Of a stretch of 64,000 nucleotides of DNA, positions 25,897-38,515 are shown piece after piece. How positions within the stretch are numbered: the stretch's first letter is position 1; each line of letters begins with the position of its first letter. The notes under the pieces are model-generated. The model did no database searches and was not told the DNA's origin. It saw only the letters and a program-made list of their open reading frames with translations. This DNA comes from Streptomyces sp. NBC_00663 (GTDB taxonomy: Bacteria > Actinomycetota > Actinomycetes > Streptomycetales > Streptomycetaceae), in the NCBI RefSeq assembly GCF_036226885.1, contig NZ_CP109027.1, forward strand, positions 7,440,001 through 7,504,000, in the 5' to 3' direction. The translations under genes and the position numbers were made by a program.

Positions 25897-25900
<4 letters not shown>
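23897..25900 (-). CDS. Cobaltochelatase subunit, fused ChlI-ChlD type AAA+/VWA protein
   Basis: A 667-residue motor subunit for CobN. Residues 1 to about 320 are an AAA+ domain of the magnesium-chelatase I type (Walker A GEKGTAKSTAVRAL near 37; Walker B GILYVDEVNLLHDH near 132; VGTMNPEEGELRPQLLDRFG). A Glu/Asp/Gly/Pro-rich linker of roughly 80 residues follows. The C-terminal von Willebrand A domain has the MIDAS motif DASGSM near 491-496. It replaces the separate CobS and CobT of proteobacteria. GTG start overlaps the cobN stop by 4 nt. Confidence 0.92.
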
Positions 25901-29549
<3,649 letters not shown>

Positions 29550-29553
<4 letters not shown>

Positions 29554-31058
29554 GCGGGCGCTCCCGGTGGAATGAAAGGCAGTCCTTGCGGCGCGCCCGA
29601 CTCGATGAGCCGCCAGAGCGCGTCGGTGTCCGCGTGCTGTTCGATCAGGTCGCCGAGCCGGTCGAGCTGCTCCTCGCGCAGCGCGGCGAACGAGGTGTCG
29701 GGGGCCGGCACGAACCGGCGGCCCGCGGCGGCCGCCACCTCGCGCAGGAACGCCCGCCGGAAGCCGTCCGACTCCAGCGAGCCGTGCCAGTGGGTGCCCC
29801 AGGTCTGACCGACGCGGCAGCCGTCGAGGAAGGGTTCTCCTGAGGTCACGGCGGCGACCCCGTGATGGATCTCGTACCCCTCGACCCGCTCCCCGAGGGC
29901 CTCGCCCACGGGCCGGGTGAGGGTCTTCTCGCGGGCGAACCGCACCCGCACGGGCAGCACGCCGAGCCCCTCGACCTCCCCCCGCCGGCTCTCGACCTCG
30001 TCCTCGATGTGCTCGCCGAGAACCTGGAAGCCGCCGCAGATGCCGAGGATCGGACGCCCTTCGGCGGCCCTTGTGACCAGGGCGGCGGCCAGCCCGCGCT
30101 CGTGCAGCCACTCCAGCGCCCGGACCGTCCCGCGCGTCCCCGGAACGATGACGAGATCGGCGTCGGCGAGTTCCTCCGGCCGGTCCACGAACCGCACGAC
30201 GACACCCGGTTCGGCGGCGAGGGCGTCGACGTCCGTGAAGTTGGACATCAGCGGGACGGCGCAGACGGCGACCCGCAGCACGTCCTCCCCGAGGGGCGGG
30301 GCGGTGTTCGACTCCCGGACGGTTCCCCGCATCGAGACCCGCAGCCCGTCCTCCTCGTCGATCCCGAGCCCGTGCCGGAACGGCAGCACGCCGTAGGTCC
30401 GCCGCCCGGTGAGCCCCTGGAGCATGTCGAGCCCGGGTTCGAGGAGGGAGACATCCCCCCGGAACTTGTTCACGAGGAACCCGGCGACCAGCTTCTGGTC
30501 CTCTTCCGAGAGCAGTGCGACGGTCCCGAAGAAGGAGGCGAAGACGCCACCCCGGTCGATGTCCCCGACCACCAGCACCGGAAGCCCGGCATTCCTGGCG
30601 ATGCCCATGTTGACGATGTCGGTCCGCCGCAGATTGATCTCGGCCGGACTGCCGGCCCCCTCACAGATCACCGCGTCATACGTGCCCCGCAGTTCGGCGA
30701 GACAGTCGAGCACGGTCCCGAGCAGCTTCTGCTGCCGTCCCCCGTGATACCCGCGCGCACTCATCTCGCCGACGGGCTTGCCCATCAGCACGACCTGGCT
30801 GCTCTGCTCGCCACCGGGCTTGAGCAGCACGGGATTCATCAGCGCGGTCGGCTCGACCCGACAGGCCTGTGCCTGCATGGCCTGAGCCCGGCCGATCTCG
30901 GCGCCTTCCTTGGTGACGAACGAATTGAGGGACATGTTCTGCGCCTTGAAGGGCGCGACCTTGACCCCCTGCCGCACCAGCCACCGGCAGATCCCGGCGG
31001 TGACGACACTCTTGCCGGCGTCGGAGGTGGTCCCGGCGACGAGCAGCCCCCCGCTCAT
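29550..31058 (-). CDS. cobQ: Cobyric acid synthase
   Basis: A 502-residue glutamine-dependent amidotransferase that amidates the b, d, e and g carboxylates of adenosylcobyrinic acid a,c-diamide. The N-terminal dethiobiotin-synthase-like domain has VAGTTSDAGKSVVTAGIC and FKAQNMSLNSFV; the C-terminal GATase has LGICGGFQVLGEHI with the nucleophile cysteine and a GTHWHGSLE histidine block. ATG at 31058 overlaps the cobD stop by 4 nt. Confidence 0.96.
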
Positions 31059-32002
31059 GAGGTACGTCCCTTCTTCGTGACCAGGGCCCGTGCGGCGACA
31101 CCGACGCCGAGCGCGAGCAGCCCGACGCGCCGCGACAGCCGTACGGCGCGCTCGATGTCGTGCGCGGCGACGGCCCGCCCGGCCTGATGGAGCACGGGCC
31201 GGTGCTCCACCCGCCCTCCGTACGACAGGCTCCCGCCGAGCCGCACCCCGAGGGCCCCCGCGAACGAGGCCTCGACGGGCCCGGCGTTGGGGCTCGGATG
31301 CTTGGCGGCGTCGGCACGCCAAGCTCGTACGGCCCCCCGGGGATCACTCCCGGCAACCGCGGCGAGTACGGCGGTGAGCCGCGCCCCCGGCCATCCGGCG
31401 AGGTCGTCGAGGCGGGCGGAGGCCCAGCCGTAGCGCCGGTACCGCTCGGACCTGTGCCCGACCATGGCGTCGAGGGTGTTGACGGCCCGGAACCCGAGCA
31501 GCCCGGGCACTCCGGCGAGCGCCCCCCACACCAGGGCGCCGACCACGGCATCGGAGGTGTTCTCGGCGACGGACTCGACGACGGCCCGGGCTACCCCGTC
31601 GGCGTCGAGTGCCTGCGGATCCCGCCCGCACAGGTGCGGCAGCCGGGCGCGAGCGCCCTCGACGTCCCCCGCCTCCAGAGCCCGGCCGATGACCCGGGCC
31701 TCGTGTGCGAGCGACGTCCCGCCCACGACGGCCCAGGTGGCGGCGGCGGTCAGCGCGACGGACGCGGTACGGGAGGGTCGTACGGCTCTCTGGGCCACGG
31801 CACCGAGCGCCACGGCGCCCCCGGCACACACGGTGGTGTGCAGCGCGCCCCACCCGCGGTGGTCCCGCCACAGAGCCTTTTCCACGGCACCGGCGGCCCG
31901 CCCGAACACGGCGACCGGATGCCCCCGGCGTGGATCACCGAGCAGCAGGTCTGCGACGAGTCCGGCGGCGGCGCCGTACGCGAAGACGCGATCGGCACGC
32001 AT
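31055..32002 (-). CDS. cobD: Adenosylcobinamide-phosphate synthase (CbiB/CobD)
   Basis: A 315-residue integral membrane protein that attaches aminopropanol (or its phosphate) to cobyric acid. LLLGDPRRGHPVAVFGR and VAENTSDAVVGALVWGALAG are CbiB signatures, and AKHPSPNAGPVEASFAGAL is the conserved C-terminal block. It is first in the proximal cob operon, about 110 bases downstream of a cobalamin riboswitch. It has no strong ribosome-binding site of its own; the stop of a 19-codon leader ORF lies four bases before its ATG, so coupling is likely. Confidence 0.95.
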   Translation of the reverse strand: MRADRVFAYGAAAGLVADLLLGDPRRGHPVAVFGRAAGAVEKALWRDHRGWGALHTTVCAGGAVALGAVAQRAVRPSRTASVALTAAATWAVVGGTSLAHEARVIGRALEAGDVEGARARLPHLCGRDPQALDADGVARAVVESVAENTSDAVVGALVWGALAGVPGLLGFRAVNTLDAMVGHRSERYRRYGWASARLDDLAGWPGARLTAVLAAVAGSDPRGAVRAWRADAAKHPSPNAGPVEASFAGALGVRLGGSLSYGGRVEHRPVLHQAGRAVAAHDIERAVRLSRRVGLLALGVGVAARALVTKKGRTS

Positions 32003-32006
32003 CGGC

Positions 32007-32066
32007 TCAGCCGGCCGTGGGGTCGGGCAGCGACCTGGTGCTGTACCTCAAACGGCAGGCGAGCAT
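32007..32066 (-). CDS. Leader ORF between the cobalamin riboswitch and cobD
   Basis: A 19-codon frame, MLACRLRYSTRSLPDPTAG, starts at the ATG at 32066 with GTGAGGA nine bases upstream and stops with TGA at 32007-32009, four bases before the cobD ATG. The ribosome-binding site lies just downstream of a hairpin (32084-32101) in the riboswitch expression platform. Such a layout would let the switch control initiation at the leader ORF and pass the effect to cobD by coupling. Expression is inferred only from position and spacing. Confidence 0.5.
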   Translation of the reverse strand: MLACRLRYSTRSLPDPTAG

Positions 32067-32109
32067 GGCGATATGTCCTCACTCAGGGTGTCCACGCCCT
32101 GGTTCGACG

Positions 32110-32215
32110 AGACCGACGGCGAGAGTTCCTGGCTCCCGGGGCTACCTACCCCGGTGACAGTGGCGGGACCGCGCCGGACTTCCACCGGCTTCCTCTTCTG
32201 CCGTCGTACATGGCT
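32110..32215 (-). promoter_or_regulatory. Cobalamin riboswitch upstream of the cobD operon
   Basis: Read on the minus strand, this region holds the conserved B12-aptamer elements in order: GAAGAGGAAGCCGGTGGAAG, TCCGGCGCGGTCCCGCCACT followed by GT, an ACCGGGG...CCCCGGG hairpin, and the B12 box AGCCAGGAACTCTCGCC. A closing helix pairs CGACGGC near the 5' end with GCCGTCGG at the 3' end. A 5-bp hairpin (32084-32101) follows in the likely expression platform. Binding of adenosylcobalamin would lower expression of cobD and the genes behind it. Confidence 0.87.
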
Positions 32216-32336
32216 CCGGAAGTCCACCACGGGCCCGGAAGGGCCGTCAACTCGCTGTTGACCTGCGAGAGCGGAGTGTGCAGAACCCCACATCGGCGGG
32301 CCCGCGGACATGGATCGTGAGGCCCGGAACGCGACA

Positions 32337-32382
32337 GCGCCCTGCCCGGAATCCCCCTTTCGAGGGGACCGGAACAGGGCGC
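32337..32382 (-). terminator. Large stem-loop after the pit operon
   Basis: GCGCCCTG (32337-32344) pairs with CAGGGCGC (32375-32382), with nested CCGG/CCGG and TCCCC/GGGGA stems. The structure lies 20 bases past the stop of the small membrane protein gene and separates the pit operon from the riboswitch of the cob operon. There is no T-tract. The remaining sequence between 32216 and 32336 shows nothing further that I can name. Confidence 0.7.
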
Positions 32383-32401
32383 CGAATCGTCGTGGTGGGT
32401 G

Positions 32402-32623
32402 TCAGGCGACGATCAGATAGATCCCGTACCCCACCGCCGCCGCACACGCGGCGAAGCAGGCGTACGCGCCGGACACGGCGAGGGCTGCCGAGCCGCCCTG
32501 GGCCGCGGCCCGCTCCTGGCGGGAGAGGCCCATGATGCCGAGGGTGAAGAGGGCCACGAGGGCCACGGTGACGACGAGGCTGACGCCGAAGACGGAGCCC
32601 AGTGCTTGCCAGTCGATCTTCAT
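32402..32623 (-). CDS. Small two-helix membrane protein, Pit partner
   Basis: A 73-residue protein with two hydrophobic segments (residues about 11-33 and 47-72) joined by a short polar loop SRQERAAAQGG. It begins 22 bases after the pit stop and shares its transcript. Small proteins in this position beside pit genes recur in Streptomyces as I recall, but no function is established. A stem-loop terminator follows it. Confidence 0.75.
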   Translation of the reverse strand: MKIDWQALGSVFGVSLVVTVALVALFTLGIMGLSRQERAAAQGGSAALAVSGAYACFAACAAAVGYGIYLIVA

Positions 32624-32645
32624 GTTGCTTGGTTTCCTTCGTCGC

Positions 32646-33899
32646 TCAGACCGCGGCGGCCGGCGGGGCCGCCGGTTCCGTGGAGGCCGTGGCCGCTGCC
32701 GGTGCGGGGATCGTGGCGGTCAGGCCGTCCGCCACGGTGCCCGCCGGAGGCGGGGTGACCGCGGCGATCGCCGTCGTGACCACGCCGGCCGGTTCGCCGT
32801 CGGTGTCGTTGACGTTCGACGCGTCCACGACCTCACGGCGCGAGATCTTCCAGATGGCCGCGCTGGAGGCGATCAGGAAGACCGCGACGAGCGCCGTACC
32901 CCAGTCGCCGAGGTCGCACACGGACTCGGCCAGCGCGCCCACCAGGGCGGCCGCCGGGAGCGTGAGGCCCCACGCCACGAACATCCGCGTCGCCGTCGAC
33001 CAGCGGACCACGCCGCCCTTTCGGCCGAGGCCCGCGCCCATCACCGAACCGGAGACGGAGTGCGTGGTGGAGAGGGAGAAACCGAGGTGCGAGGAGGCCA
33101 GGATGACCGTCGCCGCGCTGGTCTGGGCGGCGAAGCCCTGCTGCGGCTGGAGGTCGGTCAGACCCTTGCCCATCGTGCGGATGATGCGCCAGCCGCCGAG
33201 GTAGGTGCCGAGCGCGATGGCCAGACCCGCGGAGAGGATGACCCAGGTGGGCGGGTCGGAGTCGGGAGCGACGACGCCGCCGGCGACGAGGGCGAGGGTG
33301 ATGATGCCCATCGTCTTCTGCGCGTCGTTCGTGCCGTGGGCGAGGGAGACCAGGCCGGCCGAGGCGATCTGGCCGGCGCGGAAGCCCTTGGCGGCGGCCT
33401 TGCCGTCCGCCTTCTTGCCGAGGGAGTAGGAGAGGCGGGTTGCCAGCATGGCGGCGAGGCCCGCGACGATGGGCGCCGCGATCGCCGGGATCAGGACCTT
33501 GGTGACCAGGACGTCACCGTGGACCGCGCCCATGCCCGCCGAAGCGATGGTGGCGCCGATCAGACCGCCCATGAGGGCGTGCGAGGAGCTGGAGGGGAGT
33601 CCGACCAGCCAGGTCAGCAGGTTCCAGAGGATCGCGCCCACCAGGGCCGCGAAGATGACCTCAGGACGTATGCCGCTCTCGTCGACGAGGCCCTTGGAGA
33701 TCGTGTTGGCGACCTCCACGGAGAGAAAGGCGCCCACAAGGTTGAGCACGGCGGACATGGCCACCGCGACCTTGGGCTTGAGCGCACCGGTCGAGATGGT
33801 CGTGGCCATCGCGTTGGCGGTGTCGTGAAAACCGTTCGTGAAATCGAACGCAAGTGCGGTTACTACCACAATCGCGAGGATCAGCGAGAAGTTTTCCAT
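32646..33899 (-). CDS. Low-affinity inorganic phosphate transporter, Pit family
   Basis: A 417-residue membrane transporter with about ten hydrophobic segments. The two inverted PHO4 repeats are recognisable by FTNGFHDTANAMATTIS near the N-terminus and SLAHGTNDAQKTMGIIT midway, each carrying the family GxxD/N-type motif. The last 50 residues are a Pro/Ala-rich cytoplasmic tail. It would import metal-phosphate with protons. A PHO box lies about 50-70 bases upstream, so PhoP control is likely. It corresponds in position and type to the pitH genes of Streptomyces. Confidence 0.92.
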   Translation of the reverse strand: MENFSLILAIVVVTALAFDFTNGFHDTANAMATTISTGALKPKVAVAMSAVLNLVGAFLSVEVANTISKGLVDESGIRPEVIFAALVGAILWNLLTWLVGLPSSSSHALMGGLIGATIASAGMGAVHGDVLVTKVLIPAIAAPIVAGLAAMLATRLSYSLGKKADGKAAAKGFRAGQIASAGLVSLAHGTNDAQKTMGIITLALVAGGVVAPDSDPPTWVILSAGLAIALGTYLGGWRIIRTMGKGLTDLQPQQGFAAQTSAATVILASSHLGFSLSTTHSVSGSVMGAGLGRKGGVVRWSTATRMFVAWGLTLPAAALVGALAESVCDLGDWGTALVAVFLIASSAAIWKISRREVVDASNVNDTDGEPAGVVTTAIAAVTPPPAGTVADGLTATIPAPAAATASTEPAAPPAAAV

Positions 33900-33947
33900 T
33901 TACCCAGGCAATCGTTCGAGCGTCATTGGCACGTTGAACGTAGGTAA

Positions 33948-33969
33948 CCAGGGTGAACGGAAGATGAAC
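33948..33969 (-). promoter_or_regulatory. PHO box (PhoP-binding direct repeat) upstream of pit
   Basis: On the minus strand GTTCATCTTCC (33969-33959) is followed directly by GTTCACCCTGG (33958-33948), two 11-base units matching the Streptomyces PhoP repeat built on GTTCACC. A looser third unit, TTACCTACGTT, follows. The box starts about 49 bases before the pit ATG. Direction of regulation cannot be read from the sequence. Confidence 0.75.
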
Positions 33970-34053
33970 TGAGGCAGGCTGCACGGTGACCGGAACCGAG
34001 GGTTTTCCCTCCGATGTCGACGACACCCACCGCGCGGCCCGTGCGCCGCACGG

Positions 34054-34803
34054 TCACGAGCCCCGGGCGAACTTCCTCAGCTGAGCCGCCGAGCCGTTGA
34101 AGAGATTCTGATCACCCGGCAGGCTGCCGCTGTTGTCGTACTGCCAGATCGTCCAGTACGACCAGCCGTTCGGCAGCGAACCGGCGTCCGCCGCGTCGTA
34201 ACGGGCCACCCACAGCGCGTGGTTCCCGGCGAAGGCGCCGCTGCCGCCGGTGCACACGTTCCACCAGTGAGCGGTCGTGTAGATCACCGGACGCCGGCCG
34301 GTGAGCCGCTTGACCTCGTTGCTGAAGGACTTGATCCAGCTGACCATCGCGGCCTTCTTCAGGCCGTAGCACCGGTGCTTGCCGTCGTACGGGTTGTATT
34401 CGATGTCGAGCGCCGGCGGCAGCGTCCAGCCGTCCGCGCTCCAGCCGCCGCCGTTGTTCACGAAGTGCCGCGCCTGCGCCTTGCCCGACGACTGGTCCGG
34501 CAGCGCGAAGTGGTAGGCCCCACGGATCAGCCCCGCGTCGCGCGAGCCGGTGTACTGCTGCTCGAAGTACGGGTTGCGGTACGTCCCGCCCTCGGTCGCC
34601 TTGACGTAGACGAACCGGGCGCCCTTGTCCTTCGCGCCCGGCCAGTCGACGTTCTTCTGATGGGACGAGACGTCGTGCCCCTTGGGCCTGCCCGCCGCCG
34701 CGGCCGGTAACTCGGCCAGCGCGGTCCCCGACAGGGCGAGCGCGGCCACGGCGGCCGCCAGCGCGCGGCCACGGTGACGGGACGGTTTGTGATCACGAGC
34801 CAT
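34054..34803 (-). CDS. Secreted GH25 muramidase (lysozyme)
   Basis: A 249-residue protein with a signal peptide (basic MARDHKPSRHRGR, hydrophobic core, cleavage likely after AAAA near residue 37). The GH25 barrel carries D44 in GHDVSSHQ and the catalytic D133-I-E135 in PALDIEYNPYD; VIYTTAHWWNVCTG and YWTIWQYDNSGSLPG are family blocks. It cleaves the MurNAc-GlcNAc bond of peptidoglycan. ATG at 34803 is preceded by GGGGGGAAAC. There is no separate cell-wall-binding domain. Confidence 0.92.
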   Translation of the reverse strand: MARDHKPSRHRGRALAAAVAALALSGTALAELPAAAAGRPKGHDVSSHQKNVDWPGAKDKGARFVYVKATEGGTYRNPYFEQQYTGSRDAGLIRGAYHFALPDQSSGKAQARHFVNNGGGWSADGWTLPPALDIEYNPYDGKHRCYGLKKAAMVSWIKSFSNEVKRLTGRRPVIYTTAHWWNVCTGGSGAFAGNHALWVARYDAADAGSLPNGWSYWTIWQYDNSGSLPGDQNLFNGSAAQLRKFARGS

Positions 34804-35001
34804 GTTTCCCCCCGGAATGGCGACGTGCACGACAAATCAGGCAGCAAGGTTACTGGAAGATCCCGCAACGTTCGGTGATGTCTGGCCAAGCTGCGCAAGA
34901 GGGTGATGTATCCGTATATGCGCACTTCCGGACGCCGTGGCTCCGCCCTAAAGTGCCCCGGCCCGGCGGTGCGCCGATGCCGCGACTGGCAGGATCGCCG
35001 C

Positions 35002-35733
35002 ATGGCTGAGCAGCGGCAGGAGCAGCGGGACGGGCGGGACGCCGGGGAGGACGCGCGGACGGTGGGCGCACCGCGGGGGCGCGGTGCGCGCGAGGAGGAG
35101 GCCCGCGCCTGGGAGCGCCTCGTCGACGCCGCCCGCCGCACCGTCGCCGACGGACTCGTCGTCGGCACCTCCGGCAACGTCTCCGTCCGCGTCGGCGACA
35201 CGGTGCTGGTCACGCCGTCGGGAGTGCCGTACGACCGGCTGACCCCGGACGACATCACCGGCGTCGGCCTCGACGGCCGGCAGGTCCTCGGCAGCCTGGT
35301 CCCGACCAGCGAACTGCCCATGCATCTCGCCGTCTACCGCTCCACCGACGCCCGCGCCGTCGTCCACACCCACGCCGTCCACGCGACGGCCGTCTCCATG
35401 CTCGTGCCGGAGCTTCCCGCGGTCCACTACATGTCCGGCGCCCTCGGCGGCGCCGTCCGGGTTGCCCCGTATGCGATGTACGGCACCGAGGAGTTGGCCG
35501 AGAACATGCTCCACGCCCTCGCCGACCGCACCGCCTGCCTCCTGCGGAACCACGGCACGATCACCTACGGCGACACCCTCGACCAGGCCTACGACCGCAC
35601 CGCCCAGCTGGAGTGGATGTGCCGCCTGTGGCTGACCGCGTCCTCGGTGCCGGGCCTCACTCCGAGCCTCCTGTCGGCGGCACAGGTGGCCGAGGCGGGG
35701 GAGAAGCTGAGGGGGTACGGGCAGCGCGGTTGA
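35002..35733 (+). CDS. Class II aldolase/adducin-family protein (fuculose-phosphate aldolase-like)
   Basis: A 243-residue zinc-dependent aldolase-fold protein. Zinc ligands fit the histidines of VVHTHAVHATAVS and the third in LLRNHGTITYG; GTSGNVSVR is the phosphate-binding loop and VTPSGVPYDRLTPDDI is a family signature. The first 35 residues are charged and Gln/Arg/Asp-rich and precede the fold. ATG at 35002 with AGGA upstream is preferred to an earlier frame-open start. Substrate unknown. Confidence 0.85.
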   Translation: MAEQRQEQRDGRDAGEDARTVGAPRGRGAREEEARAWERLVDAARRTVADGLVVGTSGNVSVRVGDTVLVTPSGVPYDRLTPDDITGVGLDGRQVLGSLVPTSELPMHLAVYRSTDARAVVHTHAVHATAVSMLVPELPAVHYMSGALGGAVRVAPYAMYGTEELAENMLHALADRTACLLRNHGTITYGDTLDQAYDRTAQLEWMCRLWLTASSVPGLTPSLLSAAQVAEAGEKLRGYGQRG

Positions 35734-35824
35734 CGCGGGCGCCGACTGCCTCCCCGGAGGCCCGGTGTCACCCGCATCTGCCCTCCCACTGGCCTCAACC
35801 CCCGTCCACCCGGACACTGGACGG

Positions 35825-36952
35825 GTGCGCACTGTCAAAGCGACGGCCGCCGCCGTCACCGTGGCCCTGGCCGCCGGAGCCGCGAGCGTCGCCGCCGGGC
35901 GCCTCGCCAGCGACGCCGCCCTGAAGGCACCCCCGGGCCGGCCCCTGGCCGGCGAACCCCGGCTCACCGTGCATGCCACGGCCGCCGGACAGATCGCCCT
36001 GACCCGGGACCTGGCCGCCCTGCGGCCCGGCACCTACGGCCTCGCCGGCGACGGCAGCCACGCGGTCGTCGGCCCCGTCCTGGGCACCGCGGCCCACTCC
36101 GCCGACACCGTCGTACGCCGCCTCGAACGCGTCACGCACGGCACCCTGGAACCCGGCGACAAGGTCTGGCTCACCCCCAACGTCCACGTCGGCGACCCAC
36201 GCTCCGCCCTGGGTCTCGACCACACCGACGTCCACATCCCCGGCGAACTCGGCACCCTGCCCGCGTGGTTCCTGCCAGGCGTCCGGGACACCTGGGTCAT
36301 CACCGTCCACGGCCTCGGCGCCACCCGCGAACTCTCCATGAACGTCATGGAGTTCCTCGCCGACCGACGCTTCCCGGTGCTCGCCCTCGGCTACCGCGGC
36401 GACCTCGGCGCACCCCGACAGCCCGACGGCCTCAACCACCTCGGCGAGACCGAGTGGCGCGACCTCGACGCCGCGATCCGCCACGCCGTCCGCCACGGCG
36501 CCCGCAACGTCGTCCTGCACGGCTGGTCCACCGGCGCCACCATGGCCCTGCGCGCCGCCGGCCACTCGGGCGTCCGTGAGCGGATCAGGGGCCTGATCCT
36601 GGACTCCCCGGTGCTCAGCTGGGAGACCACCCTGCGCGCCCTCGCCTCGGCCCGCCGCACCCCCGGCGCCCTGCTGCCCCTCGCCGTCCGCGCCGCCCAG
36701 GGCCGCACCGGTCTGCACGGCGACCGGCTCGCCGAAGCCGTCGACCCCGAGCTGCTCAAGGTGCCGACGCTGATCGTGCACGGCCCGGACGACACCGTCG
36801 CCCCCTGGGCCCTCTCCCGCCGCCTCGCCGCCGCCCGCCCCGATCTCGTCGCCCTCCACACCGTCCCGCACGCTCCCCACGGAGCCATGTGGAACGCCGA
36901 CCCCGCGGGCTACGAAGAGGCGCTCCGCCGCTTTCTGACCCCCCTGATGTAA
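35825..36952 (+). CDS. Alpha/beta hydrolase with N-terminal membrane segment
   Basis: A 375-residue serine hydrolase. An N-terminal hydrophobic stretch (VTVALAAGAASVAAG) suggests a membrane anchor or signal. The catalytic triad is readable: nucleophile in HGWSTGATMAL, aspartate in VHGPDDTVAP and histidine in VPHAPHGAMW; the oxyanion region is VITVHGLGATREL. About 120 residues of unassigned domain precede the hydrolase core. GTG at 35825 is the preferred start; the frame is open from 35765. Substrate unknown. Confidence 0.8.
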   Translation: MRTVKATAAAVTVALAAGAASVAAGRLASDAALKAPPGRPLAGEPRLTVHATAAGQIALTRDLAALRPGTYGLAGDGSHAVVGPVLGTAAHSADTVVRRLERVTHGTLEPGDKVWLTPNVHVGDPRSALGLDHTDVHIPGELGTLPAWFLPGVRDTWVITVHGLGATRELSMNVMEFLADRRFPVLALGYRGDLGAPRQPDGLNHLGETEWRDLDAAIRHAVRHGARNVVLHGWSTGATMALRAAGHSGVRERIRGLILDSPVLSWETTLRALASARRTPGALLPLAVRAAQGRTGLHGDRLAEAVDPELLKVPTLIVHGPDDTVAPWALSRRLAAARPDLVALHTVPHAPHGAMWNADPAGYEEALRRFLTPLM

Positions 36953-37110
36953 CGGCGCCGGCCGACGGTGGCGAAGGTTCCGTTTAAGGCCGTACCACTG
37001 GCCTGATCCAGGCGCCCGACCCCCTGCCTCGACCCGTGCGTTGGCCATCCCCGTAGCCCGCCGTTACATTCCGTTTGGGTTTTCGGACCGTCAACCGGAA
37101 GACTGCACCC

Positions 37111-38508
37111 GTGACGTCCCGTATCCCGCGCGACTCCAGGCTTCGACTCGTCCGCACGCGACCCCTGGCCGCCGCCCCCCGAGCGATGAACCAGCGGCGC
37201 TCGCGCCGCCCCGCACCCCGCCCCCCGGAGGGCACCCCGGCACAGGCCGAGTTGGCCAGAATGGCTCGCTCCGGCCTCGCCGGCGCGGCCCGCGTCGCCC
37301 ACTGGGCCGACGCCGCCCTCGGCCCCGGCAGTGACGGCAGAGCCGACGGCAAAGCCACCCTCTCCGAAGCCACCGCCGAACGGGCCGCCGCCGACCTGGG
37401 CCTGACCGCCGCTCAGGTCCGCGCCGACTGGGACACCGCCCGCCTCGCCGGCCTCGTCGAGGTGCACGGCGACAACGCCCGCCCCGGCTGGCGGCTGCGC
37501 GCCTGGGACCGCGACGACAGCGCCGTGCTCCGCGGCTGGGTCGCCCTCTTCGACGCCTGGTCGCTGGCCCACCCCGAACCCGCGGACCACGAACCCGCCG
37601 CCGTCGCCGAGGTCGTCTCGGCCATGCCGCAGGTGCTCTCCTTCCTCCAGCTCTCCGCCGGCCCCGTGCCCGTGGAACAGCTCCTGGACCTCCTGGAGCA
37701 GCGCGTCACCGAACTGCGCACCGAACGCTGCGAGATCCCCTACGGCCCCCAGCCCGACCCGGCCACCCAGGCGCGGACCGAGGACGCCCCCCTCGAACCG
37801 CTCCTCGACTGGGCTCTGTACGCCCTCGCCTCCGTCGGCGCCCTCACCTACGGCGACGGCCAGGCCACGCTGACCCCGCTCGGCAGCTGGGCGGTGTGGG
37901 TCAAGCTGGAGCAGATCTGCGTCGCCGCGCAGAGCCCCGCCGGCAATATCGAGGTCGCCGCCGAGGAGATGCTCCGCGGCTGCTCCCAGCTGCGCCCCAA
38001 CGCCGCCCGCGCCGAATACCGGGCCTGGCTCGCCGCCCGCCCCGTCGGCAGCGCCGTCACCGAACTCATCGGCGCCGCCCGCGGCGAGGACGCCCTGCTG
38101 CGCGGCCTCGCCTTCGAGGCGCTGCGGGTCGTCGGCGCCCCCGCCGAGCCCGACGTCCGCGCCGTGGCCGACGAGCCGACCTTGCGGCCGTACGCCCTGC
38201 TCTGGCTCGCCGAGCACGACGGCCACGACCCGGAGGACGCCCACGAGGTCCTCACCCGGGAGGAGGCCACCTGGCTGTGGGTCGACACCGCGGCCGCCGT
38301 CGCCGACCACGGCGAGGCCCCGCTGCTGGTGCGGCACCTGGAGTCCGCGGTCCAGCCGACCGTCCCCATGCTCCTCGACGAGGTGCGTGCCGTCGGTCAC
38401 CCCCGCACCGTGCAGGTCCTGGTCGCCCTCGCCGCCGCGCATCCCGACCCCGCCCTGGCCAAGGCGGTCCGCAGGGCGGCCTTCCAGGTGCACACCGGCC
38501 GGAGCTAG
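37111..38508 (+). CDS. Conserved hypothetical protein, helical repeat-like
   Basis: A 465-residue cytosolic protein I do not recognise beyond having seen similar hypotheticals in Streptomyces. The N-terminus is Arg/Pro-rich and basic; the rest is Ala/Leu/Glu-rich and looks helical. A winged-helix-like segment (LGLTAAQVRADWDTARLAGLVEVHG) follows near residue 100, and the C-terminal third resembles HEAT-like helical repeats (EALRVVGAPAEPDVR; VALAAAHPDPALAKAVRRAAF). GTG at 37111 has GGAAG upstream; TTG 37075 and ATG 37186 are alternatives. Confidence 0.7.
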   Translation: MTSRIPRDSRLRLVRTRPLAAAPRAMNQRRSRRPAPRPPEGTPAQAELARMARSGLAGAARVAHWADAALGPGSDGRADGKATLSEATAERAAADLGLTAAQVRADWDTARLAGLVEVHGDNARPGWRLRAWDRDDSAVLRGWVALFDAWSLAHPEPADHEPAAVAEVVSAMPQVLSFLQLSAGPVPVEQLLDLLEQRVTELRTERCEIPYGPQPDPATQARTEDAPLEPLLDWALYALASVGALTYGDGQATLTPLGSWAVWVKLEQICVAAQSPAGNIEVAAEEMLRGCSQLRPNAARAEYRAWLAARPVGSAVTELIGAARGEDALLRGLAFEALRVVGAPAEPDVRAVADEPTLRPYALLWLAEHDGHDPEDAHEVLTREEATWLWVDTAAAVADHGEAPLLVRHLESAVQPTVPMLLDEVRAVGHPRTVQVLVALAAAHPDPALAKAVRRAAFQVHTGRS

Positions 38509-38515
38509 GAAGGCG

